Positions 24,123 through 33,537 of a stretch of 64,000 nucleotides of DNA are shown one piece after another (within the stretch, counting starts at the first letter, position 1; each line of letters starts with the position of its first letter). The position numbers were made by a program, and so were the translations under genes. The notes under the pieces were generated by a model, which was not told where the DNA came from, made no database searches, and worked only from the letters and a program-made list of their open reading frames with translations. Source of the DNA: Marisediminicola sp040546025 (lineage in GTDB: Bacteria > Actinomycetota > Actinomycetes > Actinomycetales > Microbacteriaceae); assembly GCF_040546025.1 (NCBI RefSeq), contig NZ_JBEPNA010000005.1, positions 1 through 64,000 of the forward strand. The letters are read 5' to 3'.

Positions 24123-26948
24123 ATGGTGGAATACAACGAAAACACCGACGAGACACCGCGCAAGCGCAAGGGACTCTTCGGCTCCCGGCGCGTCAGGAGC
24201 GCCGACTTGATCCCCGCAGAGCAGTCGGCGGCGCCGGCTCCGGATGCTGCCCCGCAGCGGAACCTGCCTGCCGCGGCGCAGCCTGTTGTGGAGCAGCCTG
24301 TTGTGGAGCAGCCTGTCGCTGGGCAGCCGGCCATCGAGCAGCCTGTTGCTGAGCAGCCGGCCATCGAGCAGCCGGCCGCTGAAACGCCCGTGACGCAGCG
24401 CGCACCCCGTTCACGTCGCGCGAGCAGTGCATCCGCGGGCGCACCGGCCGACTCGGCACCCACCGAGAGCCCCACCGAGAGCCCCACCGATGAGGCCCCG
24501 CTGGTGGAAGCCGTCTCGGTGCCTCGCACGCGCCAGCCCGCAGCGAAGTCGAACGCGCCCCGATCCACCGCGGCGAGCCGCGCGGCGAAGGCGAAGGCGG
24601 CAGAAGATGCCGCCGACGACATCACCCAGCAGCCGGCCCAGGATCTCGCAACGAAGCCGACCGAGCCGTCCATCGAGCAGTCCACCGAGCTGGAGGCCCC
24701 TGCCGCACCCGCGCGCCCCTCGACCTCGCTCCTGTTCCAGGCACCCGATCTGCCGGCCTACACGCCGCGCCAGCAGCCGCGCGACAACCGTGGCGGCAAC
24801 GATCGCGACAACCGCAGCGACACGCGCAGCGACTCCCGGGGAGAGCCGCGCGCCGACGGCACGGGCGATGGCACCGACGACGACCAGACCACCGTTCGCC
24901 GCCGCTCGCGCCGCCGCTCCGGCGAAGAGGACCGAGACACCGGCAGCTCCAACCCGCGCAACACCGTCGTCAAGGTGCGCACCCCACGTCCGCAGCCGGA
25001 ACCGATCACCGAACCACAGCGCATCAAGGGCTCCACGCGCCTCGAGGCCAAGAAGCAGCGCCGCCGCGACGGCCGCGACGCCGGACGCCGCCGCCCGGTC
25101 ATCACCGAGGCCGAGTTCCTCGCCCGCAGGGAAAGCGTCGACCGGGTCATGGTCGTGCGGGCCAAGTTCGGCCGCATCCAGATCGGCGTGCTCGAAGACG
25201 GCGTGCTCTCCGAGCACTACGTCGCGAAGGCGCAGGAGGCGAGCCTCATCGGCAATGTCTACCTCGGCCGGGTACAGAACGTGCTCCCGAGCATGGAGGC
25301 CGCATTCGTCGACATCGGCCGTGGCCGCAACGCCGTGCTGTACTCCGGTGAGGTCGACTGGGATGCCGCCGCACTGGAGAACTCGTCCGGCGGAAGCCAG
25401 GCCCGTCGCATCGAGCTCGCTCTCAAGCCGGGTGACAAGGTGCTCGTGCAGGTCACCAAGGACCCGATCGGCCACAAGGGCGCCCGCCTGACAAGCCAGG
25501 TCTCCCTTCCCGGCCGCTACCTCGTCTATGTGCCGAACGGTTCCATGAACGGGATCAGCCGCAAGCTGCCCGATACCGAGCGAGCCCGCTTGAAGAAGAT
25601 CCTCAAGGAGGTCCTTCCCGACAACGTCGGCGTGATCGTTCGCACCGCGGCCGAGGGAGCGACCGACGAACAGCTCACCCTCGATGTCAACCGGCTCACT
25701 TCGCAGTGGGCGCGCATCAGCGAGAGCGTCGAGAAGGCCCAGGCGCCGGCCCTGCTGCACAGCGAGCCCGACCTGCTCGTCAAGATCGTCAGGGACGTCT
25801 TCAACGAAGACTTCCAGAAGCTCGTCATAGATGGTCAGGATGCCGAGGAGACGATTTCGAGCTACCTCGCCCAGGTCGCACCCGACCTCGTCGACCGCAT
25901 CGAGCGCTACGAGTCCGAGACCGACTCGTTCGACGCGCACCGCATCTCGGAGCAGATCGAGAAGGCGCTCGATCGCAAGGTGTGGCTCCCGTCGGGCGGG
26001 TCGCTCGTCATCGACCGCACCGAGGCGATGACCGTCGTCGACGTCAACACCGGCAAGTTCGTCGGCTCAGGGGGCAACCTCGAAGAGACCGTCACGATGA
26101 ACAACCTCGAGGCAGCAGAGGAACTTGTCCGGCAGCTGCGGTTGCGCGACATCGGCGGGATCATCGTTGTCGACTTCATCGATATGGTGCTCGAGTCGAA
26201 TCGCGACCTCGTGCTGCGTCGCCTCGTCGAGTGCCTCAGCCGTGACCGCACCAAACACCAGGTCGCCGAGGTCACGTCGCTCGGACTCGTGCAGATGACC
26301 CGCAAGAAGCTCGGGCTCGGACTCATCGAGTCGTTCAGCGAAAACTGTGAGGTCTGCGCGGGCCGCGGAGTTGTCATCCACCACGACCCGGCCACCAAAC
26401 ACCGCCAGTCGCCGCAGCCGGAGACCGGCCGCCGCGGCCGCAAGGGCGGCAACGGAGGAGGGTCCACCCCTCCGTCGGCGCCGAAGTCTGGGACGGGAAC
26501 GCACGCGATTACGGAGGACGCGCGTAACGCACTCGCGAAGATCGCGACGTCGACGATCCTCACCCATGTCGATGCTCACGCCAGGTCTGAGCTTGTACCT
26601 GTCGCGGCCGCCGAGCAGACAGCCGAGCAGGCGGCCGCGCAGCCCGCTGAGCAGGTAGGCGAGCAGGCAGCCGCGCCGCAGGCCGAGCCGGAGGCGCCCG
26701 TCGAGGTCGATGCGCCGGTCCGCGTCGAGGCACCCGCAGAGGCTCCGGTCGCGATCTTCGACCTGCCGCTCAAGAGGCAGACGCGCGCCCCACGCAAAAT
26801 CTCGACCCACGACGCGGAGCAGATTCTCGACTCGGTGCTCGACGCTCTTCCTGAGCCCCGACAGGCCGGACAGGGGCGCGTGCGCACCTCGCGCCGCGCA
26901 TCCTCCGCCGGCACCGTGTCGGCGCCGGCGGACGGGTCCCGGAAGTAG
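24123..26948 (+). CDS. rne: Ribonuclease E/G family protein
   Basis: A 941-residue endoribonuclease. Residues 1-~330 are disordered, with EQPV/EQPA repeats early on and Arg-rich patches (RRRSRRRSGEEDR) that could bind RNA. The S1 RNA-binding domain begins around residue 375 (LGRVQNVLPSMEAAFVDIG). The catalytic Asp residues are in VVDVNTGKF (~640) and VVDFIDM (~683). Cys742 and Cys745 in CEVCAGRG form the Zn-link for tetramer assembly. The C-terminal ~190 residues are again Ala/Glu/Pro rich. It acts in mRNA turnover and rRNA/tRNA processing. Confidence 0.96.
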   Translation: MVEYNENTDETPRKRKGLFGSRRVRSADLIPAEQSAAPAPDAAPQRNLPAAAQPVVEQPVVEQPVAGQPAIEQPVAEQPAIEQPAAETPVTQRAPRSRRASSASAGAPADSAPTESPTESPTDEAPLVEAVSVPRTRQPAAKSNAPRSTAASRAAKAKAAEDAADDITQQPAQDLATKPTEPSIEQSTELEAPAAPARPSTSLLFQAPDLPAYTPRQQPRDNRGGNDRDNRSDTRSDSRGEPRADGTGDGTDDDQTTVRRRSRRRSGEEDRDTGSSNPRNTVVKVRTPRPQPEPITEPQRIKGSTRLEAKKQRRRDGRDAGRRRPVITEAEFLARRESVDRVMVVRAKFGRIQIGVLEDGVLSEHYVAKAQEASLIGNVYLGRVQNVLPSMEAAFVDIGRGRNAVLYSGEVDWDAAALENSSGGSQARRIELALKPGDKVLVQVTKDPIGHKGARLTSQVSLPGRYLVYVPNGSMNGISRKLPDTERARLKKILKEVLPDNVGVIVRTAAEGATDEQLTLDVNRLTSQWARISESVEKAQAPALLHSEPDLLVKIVRDVFNEDFQKLVIDGQDAEETISSYLAQVAPDLVDRIERYESETDSFDAHRISEQIEKALDRKVWLPSGGSLVIDRTEAMTVVDVNTGKFVGSGGNLEETVTMNNLEAAEELVRQLRLRDIGGIIVVDFIDMVLESNRDLVLRRLVECLSRDRTKHQVAEVTSLGLVQMTRKKLGLGLIESFSENCEVCAGRGVVIHHDPATKHRQSPQPETGRRGRKGGNGGGSTPPSAPKSGTGTHAITEDARNALAKIATSTILTHVDAHARSELVPVAAAEQTAEQAAAQPAEQVGEQAAAPQAEPEAPVEVDAPVRVEAPAEAPVAIFDLPLKRQTRAPRKISTHDAEQILDSVLDALPEPRQAGQGRVRTSRRASSAGTVSAPADGSRK

Positions 26949-26998
26949 CTCGCTCGTCGCGGCGGCAGACGGCGCCAGCGAGCGTCCAGGGTTGCCGC

Positions 26999-28047
26999 GT
27001 GGCAGAAGGGGCGATCAGGGCTAGACGAAGCGCCGGAGGGACGTCCAGCCCACGGGGCATCGGCCCGGGCACGATCGTCGGCCTTCTCGTCGGGTTCTGG
27101 GGATAGCGTCGCTGTTCGCGGTGCGCGCGTTCACGACCCGGATCGACGGCCCGACTCTGCCGGGCGCGGCACAGGACCTGCTGACGCTCACCTACAGCGT
27201 GATCATCGAGTAGTTGCCCTTCGTTCTGCTCGGTATCGTCGTCTCGATCATCGTGCAGGTCTGGGTTCCCGACCGGTGGATCGTGAAGATCCTGCCGAAG
27301 AACGCGACTCTGCGCCGCGTCGTCGTATCGTTCCTCGGCATGTTCCTGCCGGTCTGCGAGTGCGGCAACCTGCCGCTCGCGCGGGGAATGATCGCCAAGG
27401 GATTCACTGTCTCAGAGTCGATGACGTTCCTGTTGGCCGCCCCGATCCTCAACCCCATCACCATCATCACCACCCATCAAGCCTTCGGCTTCGACGACGG
27501 CATCCTCGTCGCTCGCCTCCTCGGCGGATTCACGATCGCGAACCTCATCGGGTGGCCGTACAGCAGGCATCCCGACCAGGACAGCCTCCTCACCGATCGT
27601 TTTGTGGCCGAGTGCGCCGTGCCCGACCCGCACCAGCAGCGCCAGACGAAGGCCCAGAAGAGCATCGAACTGTTCGTGCGTGAGACCGGGGTGATCATGC
27701 CCGCGCTGTTCATCGGCGCACCGCTCGCCGGACTTGTGCAGGTGCTTGTGCCCCGCGCCGTGCTCGTGAACCCAGGCAGCAATCCGCTGTGGTCGGTTCT
27801 GGCGATGATGGTGCTCGCCTTCGTGATCTCGGTCCGCTCCAACGTCGACGCGTTCTTTATCCTGCCGTTCGCCAGTACGTTTATGCCGGGATCGATCGTG
27901 ACCTTCCTCGTCTTCGGCCCCATCGTCGGCATCAAGATGCTCGCGATGATGCGCACGACGTTCACGACGAGAACCCTCGTGCAGCTGAACCTCGTTGTGG
28001 CGCTGGTCAGCGCGGCGATCGGACTGGTGGTGAATTATGTGGCGTAG
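26999..28047 (+). pseudogene. DUF318 (UPF0718) permease, interrupted by a frameshift and an amber stop
   Basis: The intact part (277 residues from 27214) has the DUF318 hallmark FLPVCECGNLPLARGM and AAPILNPITI, with about eight helices. The N-terminal helix is encoded upstream but broken twice. From GTG 26999 the frame reads VAEGAIRARR...GLLVGFWG and stops at 27104; shifting one frame at the GGGG run restores IASLFAVRAF...YSVIIE. A TAG at 27211-27213 then interrupts before LPFVLLG, where relatives read straight through. Either the gene is decaying or the assembly has errors; an internal start at 27214 would lack the first membrane segment. Confidence 0.75.
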
Positions 28048-28873
28048 CGCGATCATCTCGGGAATCTGGCGGTGGCAGGGCCTCGCCCTCATGACGGTGT
28101 CGATTGTCGTGAGTATTTGGCTCGCCGCGACTGGTCAGCTGATCCGCTACATCCATCCCCGCTACGTGCTCTTCACGGTCATCATGGCCGTTATCGGACT
28201 CGCCCTCGTCGCCGCCAGCTTCCTGCCGCGCGCATCCCATGACCACGACGGGCGGCCCTCCGGCACCGGCGCCGTGCTGGCGGGCATTGCGACCGCGGCC
28301 ACTCTCACGCTCGCCGCGACGCTCATGATCCTTCCTCCGGCCACGTTGTCGTCGGCGACCGCCGACCAACGGGTCATCAACAGCACCGGGGTGCGCACCG
28401 ACGGTGCGAGCGTCGACGACGTCTCCTCGGCGACGGATGCCGCGGTCGCCTCGTTCTCGGTGCTCGACTGGGCGTCCCTCCTCCGCCAGACAAGCGATGT
28501 CGCGTTCTACGATGGCAAACCCGCCTCCGTCGTGGGCTTCATCGCGCGCCACCCGGACGACCCGGAGAACATGTTCTACCTCTCCCGGTTCGTGATCACC
28601 TGCTGCGCGGTCGACGCGCAACCGGTGGGGGTGTTGGTGTACCTCGAGAACTGGGAAGGCACGTTCGCCGTCGACGAGTGGGTCGCGGTCGAGGGCGGAT
28701 TCGGCGCGAATCCGAGCCGCCAGAGCACACAGCCGATCGTGCTCGTCCCCGCCGACATCATCGTGACCGAGCAGCCGACCGAACCGTACCTGTACTGGTG
28801 GGCGTTTTCTCGCCGGGCCTGCCCGGCGGCGACTTCTTCCGCCGTGCGCTCACCACCATCGTGGTCTCGCTGA
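28037..28873 (+). CDS. TIGR03943-family putative permease subunit
   Basis: A 278-residue membrane protein that accompanies DUF318 permeases (YcgR/YcgQ pairs). Its ATG lies within the last codons of the permease gene. It has N-terminal membrane helices (HPRYVLFTVIMAVIGLAL) and a C-terminal extracytoplasmic domain with FVITCCAVDAQPVGVLVYLENW, the conserved di-Cys element. Family members usually end near EPYLY. Here the frame continues about 25 residues past PYLYW through sequence that also encodes the start of the next gene, so the tail is probably not conserved and the natural stop may have been lost. Confidence 0.8.
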   Translation: MWRSAIISGIWRWQGLALMTVSIVVSIWLAATGQLIRYIHPRYVLFTVIMAVIGLALVAASFLPRASHDHDGRPSGTGAVLAGIATAATLTLAATLMILPPATLSSATADQRVINSTGVRTDGASVDDVSSATDAAVASFSVLDWASLLRQTSDVAFYDGKPASVVGFIARHPDDPENMFYLSRFVITCCAVDAQPVGVLVYLENWEGTFAVDEWVAVEGGFGANPSRQSTQPIVLVPADIIVTEQPTEPYLYWWAFSRRACPAATSSAVRSPPSWSR

Positions 28874-30205
28874 TCGCCGTGTGTGCCGTGCTGGTCGCCC
28901 TCAGCTTCGTGCAGGGCCCCAAGCTGCAGAGCGCGATCGTCGACCCGGAGCGCGTGGTCACTGCCCCCAGCCAGCAGCTCAGGCTGTTCGCAAACCAGGC
29001 GTTGTCCGAAGTCGACCCCGAGCAGGTCGAGATCTCCCCGGCAGCGCCGTTCACCGTGTCGGTGGAGAACGACATCATCCAGATCCAGTTCACGGGCCTG
29101 CTCTCCTTCGACACTGACTACACCGTCACGGTGACGGTGACGGGGGGTCACGAGTCGGTACCAGGACCGCGAGGCCGAGTTCCGGCACGAGTTCACGACG
29201 GCCACCGAGGCATTCACCTACCTCGATCGGGCCGATCCAGCGCGGCCGGGGCAGCGCGACCGCATCGTCGGCACCGGCGTCAGTGGCGATGAGCGGGAGA
29301 CCATCTTCGAGGCCGAGCGCATCCAGGATTTCGCGATGTTCCCTGGTGCGGTCGCCGTCGTGACCGTCGACGAGGACGGCGCCGGTTCACTCTCGGTCGT
29401 CAGCCTCGCCGACGGCGCGGTGCAATCGCTCGGGGTGCCGTGCAATGTGACCATTGACGCGATCGGCTCCGGTCCGGATTCGGGGATCCTCGCATTCACA
29501 GTGACGAGCCTCGACCGGGACGCCACGGAGTACACCGGCACGCTGTTCACCGTCGACCTCGAGGGCCCCCCGGATGCCGCTCCCGTGCCCGGCCTCGACG
29601 GCGCACCCCTCGAAGTGCTCGATTGGAGCTTCCTCCCGACTGGAGGCGCGGCCGTCGCCCGCACGGTCGACGGCACCATCCTGCAACTCGACCTCACCGA
29701 CGGCGCCCCCGCGACGCCGCTCGGCAGCTATACCGACCTGATCGCGGTGGCGCCCGACGGCACCGAGGTTGTCGTCGCGGACATCTACGGCGCCATCGCT
29801 CTATCGCTGGCCACCGGAGACGAGCGGCGGCTGCCGACCCCTCCGATCGACGGCATCCCGACGTTCGGCGGGGAGATCGAACTTCTCGGCAACGCGCAAG
29901 GGACTGTGCAGCAGGTCGCGATCCTCGACGAGGAGACCGGCAGATTCGCGAGCTTCGTCGTCTTCACTGACGGCGAGATCGTGCTAATTCTCTACGAGAG
30001 CCCCGATGGCCAAGGCAGAATCGAGGGTTTCACCGTGTCGCCGAACGGCCAGTACGTCGCCATCACCGTCATCCCGAACGTGTCGACGAGCGTGCCCGAC
30101 GCCTATGCCGTCGACCCGAGGTCGACATCGATCTCGTCCGTCCTCGTCGACATCGCGACGGGAGCGATCGTTCGCAGTGTCGACGGCTTCGGGGTCGAAT
30201 GGTAG
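28798..30205 (+). pseudogene. Membrane-anchored Ig-like/beta-propeller-like protein, frameshifted at a G6 run
   Basis: The first part (GTG 28798 onward) encodes an N-terminal anchor helix (ALTTIVVSLIAVCAVLVALSF) and an Ig-like segment ending VTVTVTG. The second part (stop at 30203-30205) continues in another frame as TSRYQDREAEFRHEFTTATE and then ~290 residues of repeated beta-rich units (DGTEVVVADIYGAIAL, DAYAVDPRSTSISS). The frames join if the GGGGGG at 29143-29148 is read as five G. The whole would be about 470 residues. It is the third gene of the DUF318/TIGR03943 cluster; function unknown. Confidence 0.7.
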
Positions 30206-30210
30206 CCGGT

Positions 30211-30486
30211 TCAGGCGGTGCCGCGACGCTCAGCCTGCGAGACGCGAAGGCCGCTGGAGCGCAGCCGCAGCACGAGTTCGCGGTTCGAGACCGGCACTGC
30301 CCCCGCCGCGACGAGCGCGTCGTAACGCTCGGCGGGCACGTCGTAGTGGTCCCGGTCGAATCCACGTGCGGGGATCCCGCAGCGGGCCGCGAAGTCGTGC
30401 AACTCCTCGAGCGACGCATCGCTCACCAGGTGCGACCACAGCGTGTTGTGGGCAGGCCACATAGGCTGGTCGATGAGCACTGTCAT
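30211..30486 (-). CDS. DUF4031 domain protein
   Basis: A 91-residue protein of the widespread DUF4031 family, recognised by MTVLIDQPMWPAHNTLWSHLVSD, FAARCGIPARGFDRDHYDVP and the C-terminal SNRELVLRLRSSGLR. It appears cytoplasmic, without signal peptide. No biochemical role is known to me. It converges with the frameshifted gene, with 5 nt between the stops. Confidence 0.88.
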   Translation of the reverse strand: MTVLIDQPMWPAHNTLWSHLVSDASLEELHDFAARCGIPARGFDRDHYDVPAERYDALVAAGAVPVSNRELVLRLRSSGLRVSQAERRGTA

Positions 30487-30518
30487 GGGGCGATTCTAGG
30501 CACGGGGAAGCGGAACGG

Positions 30519-31064
30519 ATGGCGCGGGTGAAGTTCGGCAGACGGGGACTCGTTGTCGCGGCAGTGACCGCCCTGATCGTCTTCGGCACGATCCTGGCGC
30601 AGCAGGTGCTTTCCACGCTCATCTCCCTCGCGACGGTACCGGCCGGATCGAGCTCCTTCCTTCCGCTCGTCGTCGGACAGGAGTCGGTGACCGCACTCAC
30701 GGGCAGCCTCCCGCTCTCGGTCGGGCTGTTCCTCAGCCTCTGGCAGCTCGCCCCCATTGGCGCCGAGCTGCGCCTCGCCCATGTCCTGAGCCGCGCGCTG
30801 CTGGCCTCGGGGATCGGCGCTGCCCTCGTCGCATTCGTCTGGCTCGTGGTGGGCGGCGTCGAGACGGTGGGACGCCTGTTCGATTCGGAGACGGCAGAGT
30901 TCGCCCTCTTCGCGTTCGGCTCCGCCGCGTTCTCCGGGGTGCAGCGCGCCGGCCTCGCCTTTGTCGAGACGACCCCCCTCATCCTGCTCTCCGGGGTGCT
31001 GCTATGGCTCTGGCTGCGCGAGCACACCCGCGACTACGACGTGTCCGGAATGCTCGACCTGTGA
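30519..31064 (+). CDS. Hypothetical membrane protein
   Basis: A 181-residue protein with four predicted membrane helices (about 8-28, 60-77, 86-112, 146-165) and no recognisable motif. GGGGAAG precedes the ATG. It is divergent from the DUF4031 gene and ends 161 nt before rplU, which has its own promoter. Possibly conserved only in close relatives. Confidence 0.7.
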   Translation: MARVKFGRRGLVVAAVTALIVFGTILAQQVLSTLISLATVPAGSSSFLPLVVGQESVTALTGSLPLSVGLFLSLWQLAPIGAELRLAHVLSRALLASGIGAALVAFVWLVVGGVETVGRLFDSETAEFALFAFGSAAFSGVQRAGLAFVETTPLILLSGVLLWLWLREHTRDYDVSGMLDL

Positions 31065-31104
31065 GCGCCGTTCCGAACTCACAGCAACACGCGGCCGGTC
31101 AGGT

Positions 31105-31134
31105 TTGACCCTGCATGGTTTGTTCGCGTACTGT
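31105..31134 (+). promoter_or_regulatory. rplU-rpmA promoter
   Basis: TTGACC at 31105-31110 and TACTGT at 31129-31134 are separated by 18 nt, a good match to a sigma-70-type housekeeping promoter. Transcription would begin at about 31141. Confidence 0.65.
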
Positions 31135-31142
31135 TGACCCTT

Positions 31143-31175
31143 GGCGCGAGCTGGGCTAAGCCCGCATTGCGCGCC
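31143..31175 (+). promoter_or_regulatory. Nested hairpin at the 5' end of the rplU leader
   Basis: GGCGCG pairs with CGCGCC, and inside it GGGCT pairs with AGCCC. The hairpin begins within about 3 nt of the predicted transcription start. It may bind ribosomal protein L21 or protect the 5' end; both are inferences. A second small stem (CTGA/TCAG) follows at about 31191-31204. Confidence 0.5.
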
Positions 31176-31225
31176 GATGATCTTTCTGTCTGATGTGTGT
31201 CAGATCCAAATAGTTAGGGTTCCAA

Positions 31226-31534
31226 GTGGTTTACGCAGTTGTGCGCGCCGGTGGTCGTCAAGAAAAGGTAGAGGTTGGCACGATTGTCGTCCTCGACCGA
31301 ATCAAGGCCGATAAAGACGGCAACATCGAGCTGGCCCCCGTGCTGCTCGTCGACGGAGACGCGATCACGCATGACGCGTCCGAGCTGGCGAAGGTCACGG
31401 TGACCGCCGAGGTCATCACCGACCTCCGCGGCCCGAAGATCGTCATCCAGAAGTTCAAGAACAAGACGGGTTACAAAGTTCGCAAGGGCCACCGCTCCGA
31501 ACTGACGCGCGTCAAGATCACCAGCATCAAGTAA
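31226..31534 (+). CDS. rplU: 50S ribosomal protein L21
   Basis: A 102-residue protein beginning at GTG (VYAVVRAGGRQEKVEVG), the invariant L21 N-terminus, and ending KVRKGHRSELTRVKITSIK. It binds 23S rRNA next to L20. The Shine-Dalgarno is weak (TTAGGG 8 nt upstream). It precedes rpmA by 30 nt in the standard operon. Confidence 0.98.
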   Translation: MVYAVVRAGGRQEKVEVGTIVVLDRIKADKDGNIELAPVLLVDGDAITHDASELAKVTVTAEVITDLRGPKIVIQKFKNKTGYKVRKGHRSELTRVKITSIK

Positions 31535-31564
31535 CTTTTCCTACAAAGCAGGGGCTGAACACTC

Positions 31565-31834
31565 ATGGCACACAAAAAGGGCGCAAGCTCCACTCGTAAC
31601 GGTCGCGATTCCAACGCGCAGTACCTCGGCGTCAAGCGCTTCGGCGGCCAGGTCGTCAAGTCGGGCGAGATCATCGTCCGCCAGCGCGGCACGCACTTCC
31701 ACCCCGGCGTGAACGTCGGCCGTGGCAAGGACGACACTCTGTTCGCCCTCTCGGCCGGTTCGGTCGAGTTCGGCGCAAAGGGCGGCCGCAAGGTCGTCAA
31801 CATCGTCCAGGCACCAGTCGCGGCCTCCGCGTAG
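31565..31834 (+). CDS. rpmA: 50S ribosomal protein L27
   Basis: An 89-residue protein, MAHKKGASSTRNGRDSNAQYLGVKRFGGQ, whose flexible N-terminus reaches the peptidyl-transferase centre. It lacks the Firmicutes-type N-terminal extension that must be cleaved. Followed by a strong hairpin before obgE. Confidence 0.98.
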   Translation: MAHKKGASSTRNGRDSNAQYLGVKRFGGQVVKSGEIIVRQRGTHFHPGVNVGRGKDDTLFALSAGSVEFGAKGGRKVVNIVQAPVAASA

Positions 31835-31862
31835 TTTGTGCACGGGCTGCCACGGCAGCCAG

Positions 31863-31892
31863 AGTGAGGGCGAGCTTCGGCTCGCTTTCACT
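31863..31892 (+). terminator. Hairpin terminator/attenuator between rpmA and obgE
   Basis: A 13-bp stem (AGTGAGGGCGAGC with its complement, two G-T pairs) closed by a TTCG tetraloop and followed by GTTT. The short T run suggests partial termination, lowering obgE relative to the ribosomal proteins. Confidence 0.7.
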
Positions 31893-31975
31893 GTTTAACC
31901 CAACCGGTACGGCGCGGCCACGCAGGCCCGCGCCACCACAATCGCCGCAGAGCTCGGCACGAAGGGAGCACGATC

Positions 31976-33529
31976 ATGGCTACCTTCGTTGACCAGGTCA
32001 CGCTGCACCTCAAGGCAGGACACGGCGGAAACGGCTGCGTCTCGGTCAAGCGGGAGAAGTTCAAGCCCCTCGCCGGGCCCGACGGCGGCAACGGCGGCGA
32101 CGGCGGCGACATCATCCTCGTCAGCGACACACAGACGACCACGCTGCTTGGCTACCACCGTGCACCGCATCGCACGTCCCCGCACGGCGGCCCCGGCATG
32201 GGCGACCACCGCGCCGGCTACCACGGCGAGGACATGATCCTCCCCGTTCCCGTCGGCACGGTCGTCAAGTCCACCGACGGCGGCGAGCTCATCGACATGG
32301 TCGAGCCCGGTATGCGCTTCGTCGTCGCCCTTGCCGGTCAGGGTGGGCTGGGCAATGCGTCACTCGCCTCGACCAAGCGGAAGGCCCCTGGTTTCGCCCT
32401 CCTCGGAACGCCCGGGTGGGACGGCGACGTGCTCCTCGAGCTGAAGGTCGTCGCCGACATCGCCCTTGTCGGTTATCCGTCCGCGGGAAAGTCGAGCCTC
32501 GTTGCGGCCATCTCTGCGGCGAAGCCGAAGATCGCGGACTACCCGTTCACCACGCTGCACCCGAACCTCGGCGTCGTCGAGTCCGGCGACACCCGCTATA
32601 CCGTTGCCGATGTTCCGGGCCTGATCGAGGGCGCGAGCGAGGGCAAGGGGCTGGGGCTCGAGTTCCTCCGTCACGTCGAGCGCTGTACGGCTCTGCTGCA
32701 CGTGCTCGACTGCGCCACGCTCGAACCCGGCCGCGACCCGCTTAGCGACCTCGACATCATCCTTGGCGAGCTCGCCGCCTATCCGGTGCCCGAGGGTCAG
32801 CTGCCGCTTCTCGAGCGCCCCCAGCTCATCGCGCTCAACAAGATCGACGTGCCAGAGGCGAGAGAGCTCGCCGAGCTGGTACGACCGGACCTCGAGGCGC
32901 GGGGCTACCGCGTGTTCGACATCTCCACGGTCAGCCATGAGGGCCTGCGCCAGCTCTCCTTCGCTCTCGGCGAGCTCGTGGCCCACGGACGCGCGGCAAA
33001 GGCCGCCGAGCCGGAGAAGCCCCGCATCGTCATCCGCCCGCGCGCGGTGAACGAATCGAACTTCGTGATCAAGGTCGAGGGAGGTTCCGGCGGAAACATC
33101 TACCGCGTCGTCGGGGAGAAGCCCGAACGCTGGGTCGCGCAGACCGACTTCACTAACGACGAGGCCATCGGGTACCTCGCCGACCGCCTCGCGAAGCTCG
33201 GCGTCGAGAATGAGCTGTTCAAGTCGGGCGCCGTCGCCGGCTCCACCGTCATCATCGGCAAGGATGGCCATGTCTTCGACTGGGAGCCGACCCTGAGTTC
33301 CACAGCCGAGCTCGCCACCGCCCCGCGTGGCAGCGACCCGCGCCTCTCCGAAGCGCAGCGCGCGACCCACGGCCGTCGCCGCGAGACCTACCTGGAGCGC
33401 ATGGACGCCAAGACTGCCGCGCGGGACGAGCTGATGCGCGAACGCAACGCGGGGATGTGGAACGATGACGAGGGATTCGAGGTCGACCGCCAGAGTGCCC
33501 CTGACAACGGCGCCACGAATCAAGACTGA
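31976..33529 (+). CDS. obgE: Obg GTPase (CgtA)
   Basis: A 517-residue GTPase for 50S maturation and stress control. The Gly-rich Obg fold comes first (LKAGHGGNGCVSVKREKFKP, GGNGGDGGDIIL). The G domain has G1 GYPSAGKSS at residue ~166, switch IADYPFTTLHPNLGVV, G3 DVPGLIEGAS and G4 NKID. The OCT domain follows (WVAQTDFTNDEAIGYLADRL), then a ~65-residue charged tail seen in actinobacterial Obg. The upstream ribosome site AAGGGAG is clear. Confidence 0.97.
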   Translation: MATFVDQVTLHLKAGHGGNGCVSVKREKFKPLAGPDGGNGGDGGDIILVSDTQTTTLLGYHRAPHRTSPHGGPGMGDHRAGYHGEDMILPVPVGTVVKSTDGGELIDMVEPGMRFVVALAGQGGLGNASLASTKRKAPGFALLGTPGWDGDVLLELKVVADIALVGYPSAGKSSLVAAISAAKPKIADYPFTTLHPNLGVVESGDTRYTVADVPGLIEGASEGKGLGLEFLRHVERCTALLHVLDCATLEPGRDPLSDLDIILGELAAYPVPEGQLPLLERPQLIALNKIDVPEARELAELVRPDLEARGYRVFDISTVSHEGLRQLSFALGELVAHGRAAKAAEPEKPRIVIRPRAVNESNFVIKVEGGSGGNIYRVVGEKPERWVAQTDFTNDEAIGYLADRLAKLGVENELFKSGAVAGSTVIIGKDGHVFDWEPTLSSTAELATAPRGSDPRLSEAQRATHGRRRETYLERMDAKTAARDELMRERNAGMWNDDEGFEVDRQSAPDNGATNQD

Positions 33530-33537
33530 GCCGCACG

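Noticed and set aside
24283..24385. EQPV/EQPA repeats in rne as a separate repeat element
   Set aside because: They are in-frame codon-level repeats of a disordered N-terminus usual in actinobacterial RNase E.
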